From the NCBI RefSeq assembly GCF_000271845.1, contig NZ_JH719395.1, forward strand, positions 2,199,231 to 2,263,230: a DNA stretch of 64,000 nt, in the 5' to 3' direction. The stretch is from Rhizobium leguminosarum bv. trifolii WSM2297 (GTDB lineage: Bacteria > Pseudomonadota > Alphaproteobacteria > Rhizobiales > Rhizobiaceae). The number at the start of each line of letters is the position of its first letter. The first letter of the stretch is position 1. Positions 1 through 7,687 of this stretch are shown here, piece by piece. Position numbers and translations under genes: made by a program. The notes under the pieces were generated by a model that worked only from the letters and a program-made list of their open reading frames with translations, searched no databases and was not told the DNA's origin.

Positions 1-50
1 CACATTTTGCCGGTATCGATACCGGCGGCTTTCGTGATAATCTCAGCCAT
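1..50 (-). CDS. 5' end of a gene running off the left edge (unidentified)
   Basis: A reading frame starts at an ATG (48-50) on the minus strand after an AAGG-type ribosome site and leaves the window after 16 codons (begins MAEIITKAAG). Too little is visible to name the product. The start is supported only by the ribosome site and the open frame. It may equally be a chance frame. Confidence 0.35.
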   Translation of the reverse strand, partial: MAEIITKAAGIDTGKM

Positions 51-501
51 CCTTGTCGTCCCTGCCTTGCATACGAACCAGGTTGTTCCAGCAACCATTC
101 GGGCCACGATGAGGAGCCGATCGCGATCCTGCTTCTCCCCAACCCAAAAGGTTCTGGTGGCTGCGATCCGACAATCGGCGCCTTTGGCCGGGCGGCCGCC
201 CGGCCAAAGGCATCCCGCTTATACAACATCTCTTATGCAAGGTGGCCCGAAGGGTCGGATGAGGGGGCCGCACGGCATGCCCTATATGTTGCCCTTCGCT
301 TGCGCTCAGCGCATTCGCAGCTTTGCCGCTCACCCCATCATCTGCCCTCGCCGGGCGATCCTAGCGCCGAACCGACCAGAACCACCAATTCGATTCCGAA
401 TCAACGACTTCGAAGCGCTGGCGGAATCATCTTCCAAGCCGCCTCACACTACACTTGAAGCCAGGGACGCCGCGCGGCCCTCGCCACGCCGCCCCCGCCG
501 C
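51..501. other. intergenic region with repeat-like sequence, no gene seen
   Basis: No convincing gene lies in this 451-base stretch. The open frames crossing it on both strands are rich in Arg, Pro and Ser and lack family features. It holds a perfect 32-base palindrome (180-211) and sequence around 225-345 that resembles the intergenic mosaic repeats seen elsewhere in the window (GGATGAGGGGG and similar words). Confidence 0.5.
180..211. repeat. perfect 32-base palindrome
   Basis: The two 16-base halves (GCCTTTGGCCGGGCGG and its complement) are exact reverse complements with no loop. It lies in non-coding sequence near mosaic-repeat-like words. It may be a cruciform-forming repeat unit or part of a larger rhizobial intergenic element. 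No T-run follows on either side, so a simple terminator is unlikely. Confidence 0.7.
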
Positions 502-969
502 TTACATCGTCGCCAGCAACTCCGCCAACTGATCGGCCGCCTTGCCCCAACCTTCGTGGAAGCCCATCTTCTCATGCGCTTCCTTATCCTCGGCGCGCCA
601 GTGCAGCGCCTTGGCCGTATATTTCGTGCGACCATTGCCGAGGTCTTCGAGCAGGATCACGCCGGTGAAGAAAGGTTTTTCTGACGGCACCCAGGCGCTG
701 GTATAGGCATCGGTGAAGACGATCTTCTCGTTCTCGATAATCTCAAGATAGACCCCTTGATTTGGGTACTGGTTGCCCTCGGGATCTTGCATGACGACGA
801 CGCTGGAGCCGCCAGGACGGACGTCGAGTTTGGCTTCGCTGACACCCCAGGGACGCGGCACGAACCACTGCTTCAGCAGATCAGGATCGGTCCATGCCTT
901 GTAGATCTTCTCGCGCGGCGCATCGAATTCGCGAACGAGGACGAGTTCATGTTGCGTGCTGGCGGTCAT
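502..969 (-). CDS. AHSA1/SRPBCC-family protein
   Basis: A 155-residue protein of the START-like AHSA1 group. The N-terminal pattern REFDAPREKIYKAWTDPDLL followed by W(F)VPRPWG is typical, and the family ends in a helix (GWGKAADQLAELLA) closing the hydrophobic cavity. The ATG at 967-969 is chosen because GGAGAG lies just upstream and the family starts about ten residues before the first strand; the frame is open further upstream. It lies 92 bases after the sigma factor gene. ECF sigma, YCII and AHSA1 genes often occur together, so a shared regulon is likely. The ligand is unknown. Confidence 0.88.
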   Translation of the reverse strand: MTASTQHELVLVREFDAPREKIYKAWTDPDLLKQWFVPRPWGVSEAKLDVRPGGSSVVVMQDPEGNQYPNQGVYLEIIENEKIVFTDAYTSAWVPSEKPFFTGVILLEDLGNGRTKYTAKALHWRAEDKEAHEKMGFHEGWGKAADQLAELLATM

Positions 970-1061
970 TTCAACATCTCTCCATTTGGTGAAACCTGTT
1001 TTCGTGTCAGGTTGTTGCAAGGACGTGTCGAAGCTCGCCGTTCCGACAGCGCATCGATTTT

Positions 1062-2315
1062 TTATTTGGCGATCGCCGTCTCTTCCTGCAGCTTGTCGAT
1101 CTGCCGGCGGATATGGGCTGCCTCAGCCGCCGAATGGGCGAGCGCGATGGCGCGGTCGAAGGCTTCACGCGCCTGGCGGGTCAAGCCGAGTTGCTTCAGC
1201 AGCCCGCCCCGCAGGCCATGATAGTAGAAATAGCCGCCGAGCTTTTCGCCGAGCGGGTCGATCAGATCGAGCGCGTCCTGGGGGCCGTGCAGCTTGGAAA
1301 CCACGACGGCCCGATTAAGCGTTATCACTGGCGACGGCTGGAGGCGCTCCAGGGCGCGATAGAGCAGATCGATCTCGACCCAGTCGGTGTCTTCGGCGCG
1401 TTTTGCCCGAGAATGGATGGCGGCAATCGCCGCCTGAAGCTGATAGGGGCCGGGCCGGCGGTGTCGCAGCGCCTTGTCGAGCAGCGCCAAGGCCTCGTTG
1501 ATAAAGGGCTGGTTCCATAGCGAGCGATCCTGATCTTCGAGCAGCACGATCTCGTCTTCGGCGCTGAAGCGCGCCGGCCGGCGCGAGATCTGCAAAAGCA
1601 TCAGCGCAAGCAGCCCCATCAACTCCGGTTCCGACGGAAAGAGATGCAGCATCAGCCGCGCCAGCCGGATCGCCTCGTCGCTGAAGGCGGCCGCCTCATG
1701 CCTGGGATCGGCCTGGCTGTAGCCCTCGTTGAAGATCAGATAGATCATCGTGCTGACGATCGACAGACGTTCGGCCCGTTCCTCAGGGCTCGGCGTTTCG
1801 AAAGGCACGCCTGCCTTGGCAACGCGCGCCTTGGCCCGGGTGATACGCTGTTCCATGGCGCTTTCGGAGACCAGGAAGGCGCGGGCGATCTGCTGCACCG
1901 AAAGGCCTGAAACGATGCGCAGGGCCAGCGCAATCTGCTGGGTTGCCGGCAAATCCGGATGGCAGCAGATGAAGAGAAGCCGCAGGATATCGTCGCGATA
2001 GTGGGAATCGTCCAGCCGCTCGGCGATATCGCTTTCGGCATCCTCGGTATCGGAGATCGTATCCTCGTCCGGCAAGGCCTGGAGCTTTGCCCGCTTGCGC
2101 ACCGCGTCGATGCCGCTGTTTCGTCCGACGAAAATGAGCCAGGCGGTGGGATCGCGCGGCGGCCCCTTCTCCGGCCATGTGCGGATCGCCCTTAGGCATG
2201 CCTCCTGAAACGCCTCTTCCGCGGTATCGAGATTGCGGAAATAGCGCAGCAGCGCACCAAGCGCCTTCGGGCGGGCCGAGGCCAGTGCAAGGTCGATCCA
2301 GGCAATGTCTGTCAT
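1062..2315 (-). CDS. ECF42-type RNA polymerase sigma factor with C-terminal TPR-like domain
   Basis: A 417-residue sigma factor. Residues about 1-170 carry ECF sigma-2 and sigma-4 regions (AEEAFQEACLRAIRTWP; GLSVQQIARAFLVSESAMEQRITRAKA). The remaining roughly 240 residues form a helical repeat-like extension (FNEGYS...; ALERLQPSPVITLNRAVV) characteristic of the ECF42 group, which has no anti-sigma gene beside it. Its ATG overlaps the stop of the upstream YCII gene (ATGA), so the two are translationally coupled, as is usual for this group. The extension probably controls activity in place of an anti-sigma factor (family knowledge). The inducing signal is unknown. Confidence 0.93.
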   Translation of the reverse strand: MTDIAWIDLALASARPKALGALLRYFRNLDTAEEAFQEACLRAIRTWPEKGPPRDPTAWLIFVGRNSGIDAVRKRAKLQALPDEDTISDTEDAESDIAERLDDSHYRDDILRLLFICCHPDLPATQQIALALRIVSGLSVQQIARAFLVSESAMEQRITRAKARVAKAGVPFETPSPEERAERLSIVSTMIYLIFNEGYSQADPRHEAAAFSDEAIRLARLMLHLFPSEPELMGLLALMLLQISRRPARFSAEDEIVLLEDQDRSLWNQPFINEALALLDKALRHRRPGPYQLQAAIAAIHSRAKRAEDTDWVEIDLLYRALERLQPSPVITLNRAVVVSKLHGPQDALDLIDPLGEKLGGYFYYHGLRGGLLKQLGLTRQAREAFDRAIALAHSAAEAAHIRRQIDKLQEETAIAK

Positions 2316-2686
2316 GATGAAGCATCTCCCGGCCTGAAGACGTAGAACGGCCGAATTTCGTAAGAGGTGGAACCCGGATTGACGGATGAAAGCTGTTTCG
2401 AGAAGGCGACTGCCTCGTCGAGCGTTTCGAAGTCGACCACGTAGAAGCCGAGAAGCGCCTCTTTGGTTTCCGCAAAAGGCCCATCGATGACCAAAGGCTC
2501 GTCCTTGCCCTTGCGCACTGTGGTCGCAGCCGTCGTCGGCATTAGCCGGCCGACGGGGCCGAGTTTGCCGGATGCGGCAAGCGGCTCCTGCACGGCGTAG
2601 AGCTTCTCCATGACCGCAGCCTCCTCCTCCTTGCTCCAGGCGAAGACGGTTTCCTCATGGGCGTAACAAAGGATTGCATAAAGCAT
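2312..2686 (-). CDS. YCII/DGPF-domain protein, partner of ECF42 sigma factor
   Basis: A 124-residue alpha-beta barrel protein of the YCII superfamily, with the motif IDGPFAETKEALLGFYVVD near the middle that gives the DGPF family its name. It is the first gene of the ECF42 operon and overlaps the sigma gene by four bases. A GAGGAG ribosome site precedes the ATG. Family members are commonly co-transcribed with ECF42 factors and may act as sensors or targets. No catalytic role is shown by the sequence. Confidence 0.92.
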   Translation of the reverse strand: MLYAILCYAHEETVFAWSKEEEAAVMEKLYAVQEPLAASGKLGPVGRLMPTTAATTVRKGKDEPLVIDGPFAETKEALLGFYVVDFETLDEAVAFSKQLSSVNPGSTSYEIRPFYVFRPGDASS

Positions 2687-2708
2687 CGGGTCACTCCTCT
2701 TTCCGAAT

Positions 2709-2735
2709 GACGAAGAAGTAACCGCTTAGCCGACA
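2709..2735 (-). promoter_or_regulatory. candidate ECF-type promoter of the YCII-sigma operon
   Basis: On the minus strand TGTCGG (2735-2730) is followed after 17 bases by CGTC (2712-2709), 23 bases before the YCII start codon. This resembles the TGTCGA / CGTC pattern expected for ECF42-type sigma factors and would mean autoregulation. The assignment is by motif only; such short words can occur by chance. Confidence 0.4.
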
Positions 2736-2899
2736 GGCCGCATCAAAAAATTATTGAAGGCAGGCGCCCTCACGCCCGAAGCAGAGTCGGATCGCGGGAC
2801 ACTATCTTTCCAATCTTCGCAGGTCGGGCAGGACCCATGGACGCACGCCCGAACTAAGAGAAATTGTTATTTCTTGTTAGCTGCGCTACAATTCAGGCC

Positions 2900-3160
2900 A
2901 TGAGAACCCTGACCATATCGCTTTCCCCTCAACAGATCGCGCGTCTGCACGATGCGGTTGAGTCGGGGGCCTATGCCTCCAACAGTGAAGTCATTCGCGA
3001 TGCGTTGCGCCTGTGGGAGCAGCGGGAGGAAGTCCGGCTGATAGAAATGGGCCGCCTCAAGAAGGCTTATGACGAGGGCATGGCGAGCGGCAAAGGCCGC
3101 GAGATCGACGCGGCAACGCTTTTGGCGGAGTTGAAGGCGGAAGCTCGTACGCGTGGCTAA
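2900..3160 (+). CDS. parD: ParD-family type II antitoxin
   Basis: An 86-residue ribbon-helix-helix antitoxin. The N-terminal strand MRTLTISLSPQQ leads into two helices, and ASNSEVIRDALRLWEQRE matches the DNA-binding ParD/CopG consensus. The C-terminal half (KAYDEGMASGKG...) is the toxin-binding segment. The ATG at 2900 is preferred to an upstream in-frame start because RHH proteins begin directly at the first strand. The stop overlaps the GTG start of the toxin gene by eight bases, as expected for an autoregulated pair. Confidence 0.92.
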   Translation: MRTLTISLSPQQIARLHDAVESGAYASNSEVIRDALRLWEQREEVRLIEMGRLKKAYDEGMASGKGREIDAATLLAELKAEARTRG

Positions 3161-3443
3161 TCATATTCTTAGCCCCCGCGCCGAGGAAGATTTGCGCGAT
3201 ATCTGGCGCTCCATCGCGCCGGACAATGAGCAGGCCGCCGACGCCCTTCTCGTCCGGATTCTGGAAAAGGTGGAGCTTGCCGCCGAGCATCCTCACATCG
3301 GCTCTCCTCGCCCGGAACTCAGCCCGACGGCGCGGATTTTAATTGAAGGGCGCTATATCGCCATCTATGAACCTATGCCTTACGGCATCTTCGTCGTCGC
3401 CGTTATATACGGTGCCCGCGATGTTGAGAACTGGTTGAGCTGA
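3153..3443 (+). CDS. parE: ParE/RelE-family type II toxin
   Basis: A 96-residue toxin of the RelE/ParE fold: LSPRAEEDLRDIWRSIA at the N terminus, the helix AADALLVRILEKVELAAEHPHIGSPRPEL, and the closing strands RYIAIYEP...VAVIYGARDVENWL. It starts at GTG 3153 inside the end of parD and is coupled to it. ParE proteins usually poison DNA gyrase, whereas RelE relatives cleave mRNA; the ParD-type partner favours the ParE class. Both genes look intact, so the pair is probably functional. Confidence 0.92.
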   Translation: MANHILSPRAEEDLRDIWRSIAPDNEQAADALLVRILEKVELAAEHPHIGSPRPELSPTARILIEGRYIAIYEPMPYGIFVVAVIYGARDVENWLS

Positions 3444-3548
3444 CCAGGGAAGCCCTGCCCCTTCGTGATCTTCCGGAGCTCGCCCACGCTCTGGCTGAAG
3501 AAATAGCCGAACACGACGCGGAAACGAGCAGGGGCCATATCGCGCTCC

Positions 3549-5042
3549 TCACCCCTCGCTCAGCGTCCGCCTGACCGCGTTCTTCCAGCCCTTGAGCTTT
3601 GCCGCCCGCAGCTTCTCCGCCATGTCGGGCTCGAACCGCCGATCCCGCTTCCAGGTTGCTGAAAAACCGTCCCGGTCCGGCCACACCCCTGCCCGGCTGC
3701 CGGCGAGCCAGGCAGCACCCAGCGCCGTTGTCTCCAGGATCACTGGACGGTCGACGGGGGCATCGAGCAGGTCGGCGAGGCGCTGCATCGTCCAGTCGGA
3801 GGCGACCATGCCGCCGTCGACGCGCAGCACCGTGTCCTCAGCGCCGTTCTTCCAGTCCTTCTGCATGGCGTCGAGCAGGTCGCGGGTCTGGTAGCAGACG
3901 GCTTCGAGTGCGGCGCGGGAGAATTCCGCCGGACCGCTGTTGCGCGTCAGCCCGAAGATCGCGCCGCGCGCCTTGGCATCCCAGTGCGGTGCACCGAGGC
4001 CGGTGAAGGCGGGCACGAGATAGATCTCCTGCGTCGGATCGGCCTTTTCGGCAAGTGCGTTGGTCTCGGCGGCGCTGCCGATAATACCGAGCCCGTCCCG
4101 CAGCCATTGTACCGCCGCGCCGGCGATGAAGATCGACCCCTCCAGTGCATAGGTCGTCTCGCCGTTCAGGCGATAGGCGATGGTGGTCAGCAGCCGGTTT
4201 TTGGAACGCACCATATCTGCGCCGGTGTTGAGCAGCGCGAAACAGCCGGTGCCGTAGGTCGATTTCAGCATGCCCGGTGCAAAACAGGCCTGGCCGATGG
4301 TCGCCGCCTGCTGATCGCCGGCAACGCCGAGGATCGGGATCGCAGCACCGAAAATCTCAGGATCGACGGTGCCGAAGTCGGCGGCGCAATCCTTGACCAC
4401 CGGCAGCATGGCGGCGGGCACTCTGAGAATATCGAGCAGATCCTCGTCCCAGGCATTATAGGCGATATTGTACATCAGCGTGCGCGAGGCATTGGTTGCG
4501 TCGGTGACGAAGCTCTTGCCGCCTGTCAGCCGCCAGATCAGGAAAGTGTCAATCGTGCCGAAGCAGAGATCACCCCTGGCGGCGCGTGCCTTGGCACCCT
4601 TTACGTTGGCGAGCATCCAGGAAAGCTTCGTGCCGGAAAAATAGGGATCGAGGAGCAGGCCGGTCTTCTTGGTGAAAACCCGTTCGAGATCCTGCCGTTT
4701 CAGATTATCGCAATAACTTGCGGTGCGCCGGTCCTGCCAGACGATGGCATTCTGGATCGGCCGGCCGGTCTCCCGCTCCCAGACGACGACCGTCTCACGC
4801 TGGTTGGTGATGCCGAGCGCCGAAATATCCTTGGCCGTAACGCCAGCATCGCGCAGCGCCATCTGGACAGTAGAGACGACCGAATCCCAGATTTCCTCGG
4901 GATCGTGCTCGACCCAGCCGGAGCGCGGATAGATCTGGGTGAATTCCTTCTGGCCCTTACCGACGACATGCATATCGCCATCGAAGACGATCGCCCGTGT
5001 CGACGTCGTCCCCTGATCGATGGCCAGAACATATCCGCTCAT
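3549..5042 (-). CDS. glpK: glycerol kinase
   Basis: A 497-residue FGGY-family kinase that phosphorylates glycerol to glycerol 3-phosphate with ATP. The N-terminal phosphate-binding signature [18 protein letters not shown], the glycerol-site region [10 protein letters not shown], and [18 protein letters not shown] are all clear, as are the FGGY signatures ([15 protein letters not shown] region and [20 protein letters not shown]). The ATG at 5040-5042 is chosen because the protein family starts there and AGAGAG precedes it; the frame runs 47 codons further upstream without family similarity. The gene stands alone, divergent from the dehydrogenase gene. Confidence 0.97.
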   Translation of the reverse strand: MSGYVLAIDQGTTSTRAIVFDGDMHVVGKGQKEFTQIYPRSGWVEHDPEEIWDSVVSTVQMALRDAGVTAKDISALGITNQRETVVVWERETGRPIQNAIVWQDRRTASYCDNLKRQDLERVFTKKTGLLLDPYFSGTKLSWMLANVKGAKARAARGDLCFGTIDTFLIWRLTGGKSFVTDATNASRTLMYNIAYNAWDEDLLDILRVPAAMLPVVKDCAADFGTVDPEIFGAAIPILGVAGDQQAATIGQACFAPGMLKSTYGTGCFALLNTGADMVRSKNRLLTTIAYRLNGETTYALEGSIFIAGAAVQWLRDGLGIIGSAAETNALAEKADPTQEIYLVPAFTGLGAPHWDAKARGAIFGLTRNSGPAEFSRAALEAVCYQTRDLLDAMQKDWKNGAEDTVLRVDGGMVASDWTMQRLADLLDAPVDRPVILETTALGAAWLAGSRAGVWPDRDGFSATWKRDRRFEPDMAEKLRAAKLKGWKNAVRRTLSEG

Positions 5043-5200
5043 GAAATCTCTCTCCCAAGCACGTTGATTATTGTGACAAATCAATAGGACACGGATGCGG
5101 GCGAGAAAAGCGAATAAAGCGGAATTGCCAGCCTGGCGGCTTTGGGCATAACCTCGCCACAACGTTGCAACGCAGCATCGCAATGTCAGGAGAAAACAGC

Positions 5201-5977
5201 ATGAGCAGAACAGTCGTCGTTACCGGTTCCACCAGCGGCATCGGCCTTGCGATCGCCACGGCCTTTGCCGAAACCGGCGACAACGTCGTCATCAACGGCT
5301 TCGGAAATGCCGATGAAATCAAGGCGATCGTCGCGCACCTTGAATCAGTGTCGAAAGGCCGGGCGATCTATCATCCGGCCGACATGACGAAACCCGCCGA
5401 GATCGCCGACCTGATCGAGACAGCAGCAAAGACCTTCGGCACCGTCGATGTCCTGGTCAATAATGCCGGCATCCAGCATGTCGAAAAGATCGAGGATTTC
5501 CCGGTCGAGAAATGGGACCAGATCATCGCGATCAATCTGTCCAGTTCCTTTCACACCATGCGCGCTACAATCCCGCTGATGAAGGCGAGGAACCACGGCC
5601 GCATCATCAACATCGCCTCGGCCCACGGCCTCGTCGCCTCCCCGTTCAAATCCGCCTATGTCGCGGCAAAACATGGTATATTAGGCCTGACGAAGACGGC
5701 AGCGCTGGAGCTTGCCGAATTCGGTGTGACGGTGAACGCCATCTGCCCCGGCTATGTGCTGACGCCGCTCGTCGAGAAGCAGATACCGGACACGGCCAAG
5801 GCGCGCGGCATGACCGAGGAGCAGGTGAAGAGCGAGGTCATCCTCAAGGCGCAGCCGACTCGTGAATTTGTCAAGGCCGAGGAGATCGGCGCATTGTCGC
5901 TCTACCTCGCCAGCGACGCGGCCCGCCAGGTGACCGGAACGCACATCTCGATTGACGGTGGCTGGACGGCGGCTTAA
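5201..5977 (+). CDS. bdhA: 3-hydroxybutyrate dehydrogenase (SDR family)
   Basis: A 258-residue classical short-chain dehydrogenase. It shows TGSTSGIG (NAD binding, residues about 8-15), NNAG (about 88-91), and the Ser-Tyr-Lys active site in [22 protein letters not shown]. The pattern [30 protein letters not shown] is the substrate-lid region typical of D-3-hydroxybutyrate dehydrogenases, which oxidise 3-hydroxybutyrate to acetoacetate when polyhydroxybutyrate is used. The start is fixed by AGGAGA eight bases upstream. The family is sure; the exact substrate is inferred. It lies 28 bases before xdhA. Confidence 0.88.
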   Translation: MSRTVVVTGSTSGIGLAIATAFAETGDNVVINGFGNADEIKAIVAHLESVSKGRAIYHPADMTKPAEIADLIETAAKTFGTVDVLVNNAGIQHVEKIEDFPVEKWDQIIAINLSSSFHTMRATIPLMKARNHGRIINIASAHGLVASPFKSAYVAAKHGILGLTKTAALELAEFGVTVNAICPGYVLTPLVEKQIPDTAKARGMTEEQVKSEVILKAQPTREFVKAEEIGALSLYLASDAARQVTGTHISIDGGWTAA

Positions 5978-6005
5978 CCATTTGGAAAAAACAACCGGGA
6001 ATATC

Positions 6006-7472
6006 ATGAACGACAGCATCCGCTTCATCCTGAATGGCGAAGACATCACACTGACCGATGTCGGACCGACCGAGACGCTTCTCGATTTTCTGCGGTTGAA
6101 TCGACGGCTGACGGGCACCAAGGAAGGATGCGCGGAAGGCGATTGCGGCGCCTGTACCGTGCTCGTCGGCCGGTTGGTGGACGGCAAGCTCGCTTATGAA
6201 TCCGTCAATGCCTGCATTCGTTTCATCGGCTCGCTGCACGCCACCCATGTGGTGACGGTCGAGCATCTGGCCGGCCGCGACGGCGCGCTGCATACGGTAC
6301 AGCAGGCGCTGGTCGATTGCCACGGCTCGCAATGCGGCTTCTGCACCCCAGGCTTCGTCATGTCGCTCTATGGCCTGTGGCTCACGAAAGAAAAGCCCGG
6401 CCGCCGCGAAATCGAAAAGGCGCTACAAGGCAATCTCTGTCGCTGCACCGGCTACGAGCCGATCGTCAAGGCCGCCGAGCAGGTGAGCTTGATGCGGCCA
6501 AGCGCGCTGTTCGACCCGCTGGAGCGGACGCGTTCGGAAATCGTCGCCCGACTCTGGGCAATGCAGGCAAGCGGCACTATCAGAATTGCCAATGGCGAGG
6601 ACCGGCTGATCGTGCCGGCTTCGGTCCACGCGCTGGCAGAGGTCCTGTCGCAGGAGCCCGAGGCGATCGTCGTCGCCGGCGCGACGGATGTCGGCCTCTG
6701 GGTGACGAAACAGATGCGCCGGCTGAGCCCGGTGGTCTTCATCAATCATTTGAGCGAATTGCAGTCGATTGGGGAAAACGAGGACGGCATCACCATCGGC
6801 GCCGGCGTCAGCTACACCAGAGCCTTCGCAGCCATCGCCAGGAAAATCCCGGCGCTCGGACGGCTGATCGACCGCATCGGCGGCGAGCAGGTGCGCAACA
6901 TGGGCACGATCGGCGGCAACATCGCCAACGGCTCGCCGATCGGCGACAGCCCGCCGCCGCTGATCGCCCTCGGCGCGACGCTGACGCTGCGCTCCCTGTC
7001 AGGCCAGCGCCGAATGCCGCTCGAGGATTTCTTCGTCGCCTACGGCAAACAGGATCGCCTGCCCGGCGAATTCGTCGAAAGCGTCTTCGTGCCTTATCCC
7101 AAGGAAACCAGCCGCTTTGCCGCCTACAAGATCACCAAGCGCCGCGACGAGGACATCACCGCCGTGCTCGGCGCCTTCCTGCTGACGCTCGACGAGGCCG
7201 AGATGATCAGCGACATCCGCATCGCTTTCGGCGGCATGGCGGCGACCCCGAAACGCGCCCGCGCGGTCGAGGCCGAACTGATCGGCAAACCATGGACGGA
7301 AGCGACGATCGAGGCCGCCCGTCCGGCCTTCGACACCGATTTTCAACCGCTCACCGATTGGCGCGCCACAGCCGAATACCGCCAGCTGACGGCAAAGAAC
7401 CTGTTGACGCGATTCTATCTGGAAACGGTGGGTGCCCCGGCGGAACTGAAGCGGTTCGAGGAGGTGGCGTGA
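6006..7472 (+). CDS. xdhA: xanthine dehydrogenase small subunit (2Fe-2S and FAD)
   Basis: A 488-residue subunit of the molybdenum enzyme that oxidises hypoxanthine and xanthine to urate. The N-terminal plant-type ferredoxin domain carries Cys 42, 47, 50 and 70 (EGCAEGDCGACTV). The second 2Fe-2S domain carries Cys 110, 113, 145 and 147 (CGFCTPGF; NLCRCTGY). The FAD domain follows from about residue 190 (VVAGATDVGLWVTKQ; GTIGGNIANGSPIGDSPP). It begins at ATG 6006, the family start; the open frame reaches into the previous gene. Its stop overlaps an ATG of a 71-codon frame that leads exactly to xdhB. Confidence 0.96.
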   Translation: MNDSIRFILNGEDITLTDVGPTETLLDFLRLNRRLTGTKEGCAEGDCGACTVLVGRLVDGKLAYESVNACIRFIGSLHATHVVTVEHLAGRDGALHTVQQALVDCHGSQCGFCTPGFVMSLYGLWLTKEKPGRREIEKALQGNLCRCTGYEPIVKAAEQVSLMRPSALFDPLERTRSEIVARLWAMQASGTIRIANGEDRLIVPASVHALAEVLSQEPEAIVVAGATDVGLWVTKQMRRLSPVVFINHLSELQSIGENEDGITIGAGVSYTRAFAAIARKIPALGRLIDRIGGEQVRNMGTIGGNIANGSPIGDSPPPLIALGATLTLRSLSGQRRMPLEDFFVAYGKQDRLPGEFVESVFVPYPKETSRFAAYKITKRRDEDITAVLGAFLLTLDEAEMISDIRIAFGGMAATPKRARAVEAELIGKPWTEATIEAARPAFDTDFQPLTDWRATAEYRQLTAKNLLTRFYLETVGAPAELKRFEEVA

Positions 7473-7687
7473 TGGGGAAATCAGCCGTTGGAGCTAGCCG
7501 CCCCCCTCATCCGGCTGCCGCCACCTTCTCCCCGCTGGGGAGAAGAGACAAGGTGCAGCGTCTCGACTCCCTCTTCTCCCCAGCGGGGAGAAGGTGCCCG
7601 ATAGGGCGGATGAGGGGGGCGAGCGGCACTGAGCCGCGAGCGCCCGGAGCGTCTGCGACGGGCAATCTTCCGGCAGGGAGACACTAA
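7472..7687 (+). CDS. 71-codon repeat-derived frame bridging xdhA and xdhB (doubtful gene)
   Basis: This frame begins with an ATG that overlaps the xdhA stop (TGATG) and ends with a TAA that overlaps the xdhB start (TAATG). It spans the palindromic element at 7498-7628, and its product (MGKSAVGASRPPHP..., rich in Arg, Gly and Pro) has no recognisable domain. It may be translated only as a by-product that keeps ribosomes moving from xdhA to xdhB. Its first residues, MGKSAV, faintly resemble the start of XdhB, MDKSTF, so a displaced original start is another possibility. Low confidence that it is a true gene. Confidence 0.22.
   Translation: MGKSAVGASRPPHPAAATFSPLGRRDKVQRLDSLFSPAGRRCPIGRMRGASGTEPRAPGASATGNLPAGRH
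7498..7628. repeat. rhizobial palindromic mosaic element between xdhA and xdhB
   Basis: Nested inverted repeats: outer arms CCCCCCTCATCCG (7501-7513) and CGGATGAGGGGGG (7608-7620), inner arms CACCTTCTCCCCGCTGGGGA and its near complement around 7522-7545 and 7573-7596. The composition (CTTCTCCCC.GCGGGGAGAAGG) is typical of the intergenic mosaic elements common in Rhizobium. It sits inside an operon and could form a strong RNA hairpin affecting the xdhA/xdhB ratio. Confidence 0.8.

Noticed and set aside
3444..3548. Open plus-strand stretch after parE (reads like PLRDLPELAHALAEEIAEHDAE)
   Set aside because: Codon-like composition but no start codon in frame and only about 35 codons; at most a gene remnant.
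7498..7628. Palindromic repeats considered as CRISPR-like units
   Set aside because: There is no regular series of identical repeats with unique spacers and no cas gene; these are single mosaic elements.
6317..7687. 456-codon plus-strand frame overlapping xdhA in another frame
   Set aside because: Arg-rich out-of-frame shadow of xdhA. Only its last 71 codons (from ATG 7472) were kept, as a doubtful bridging frame.
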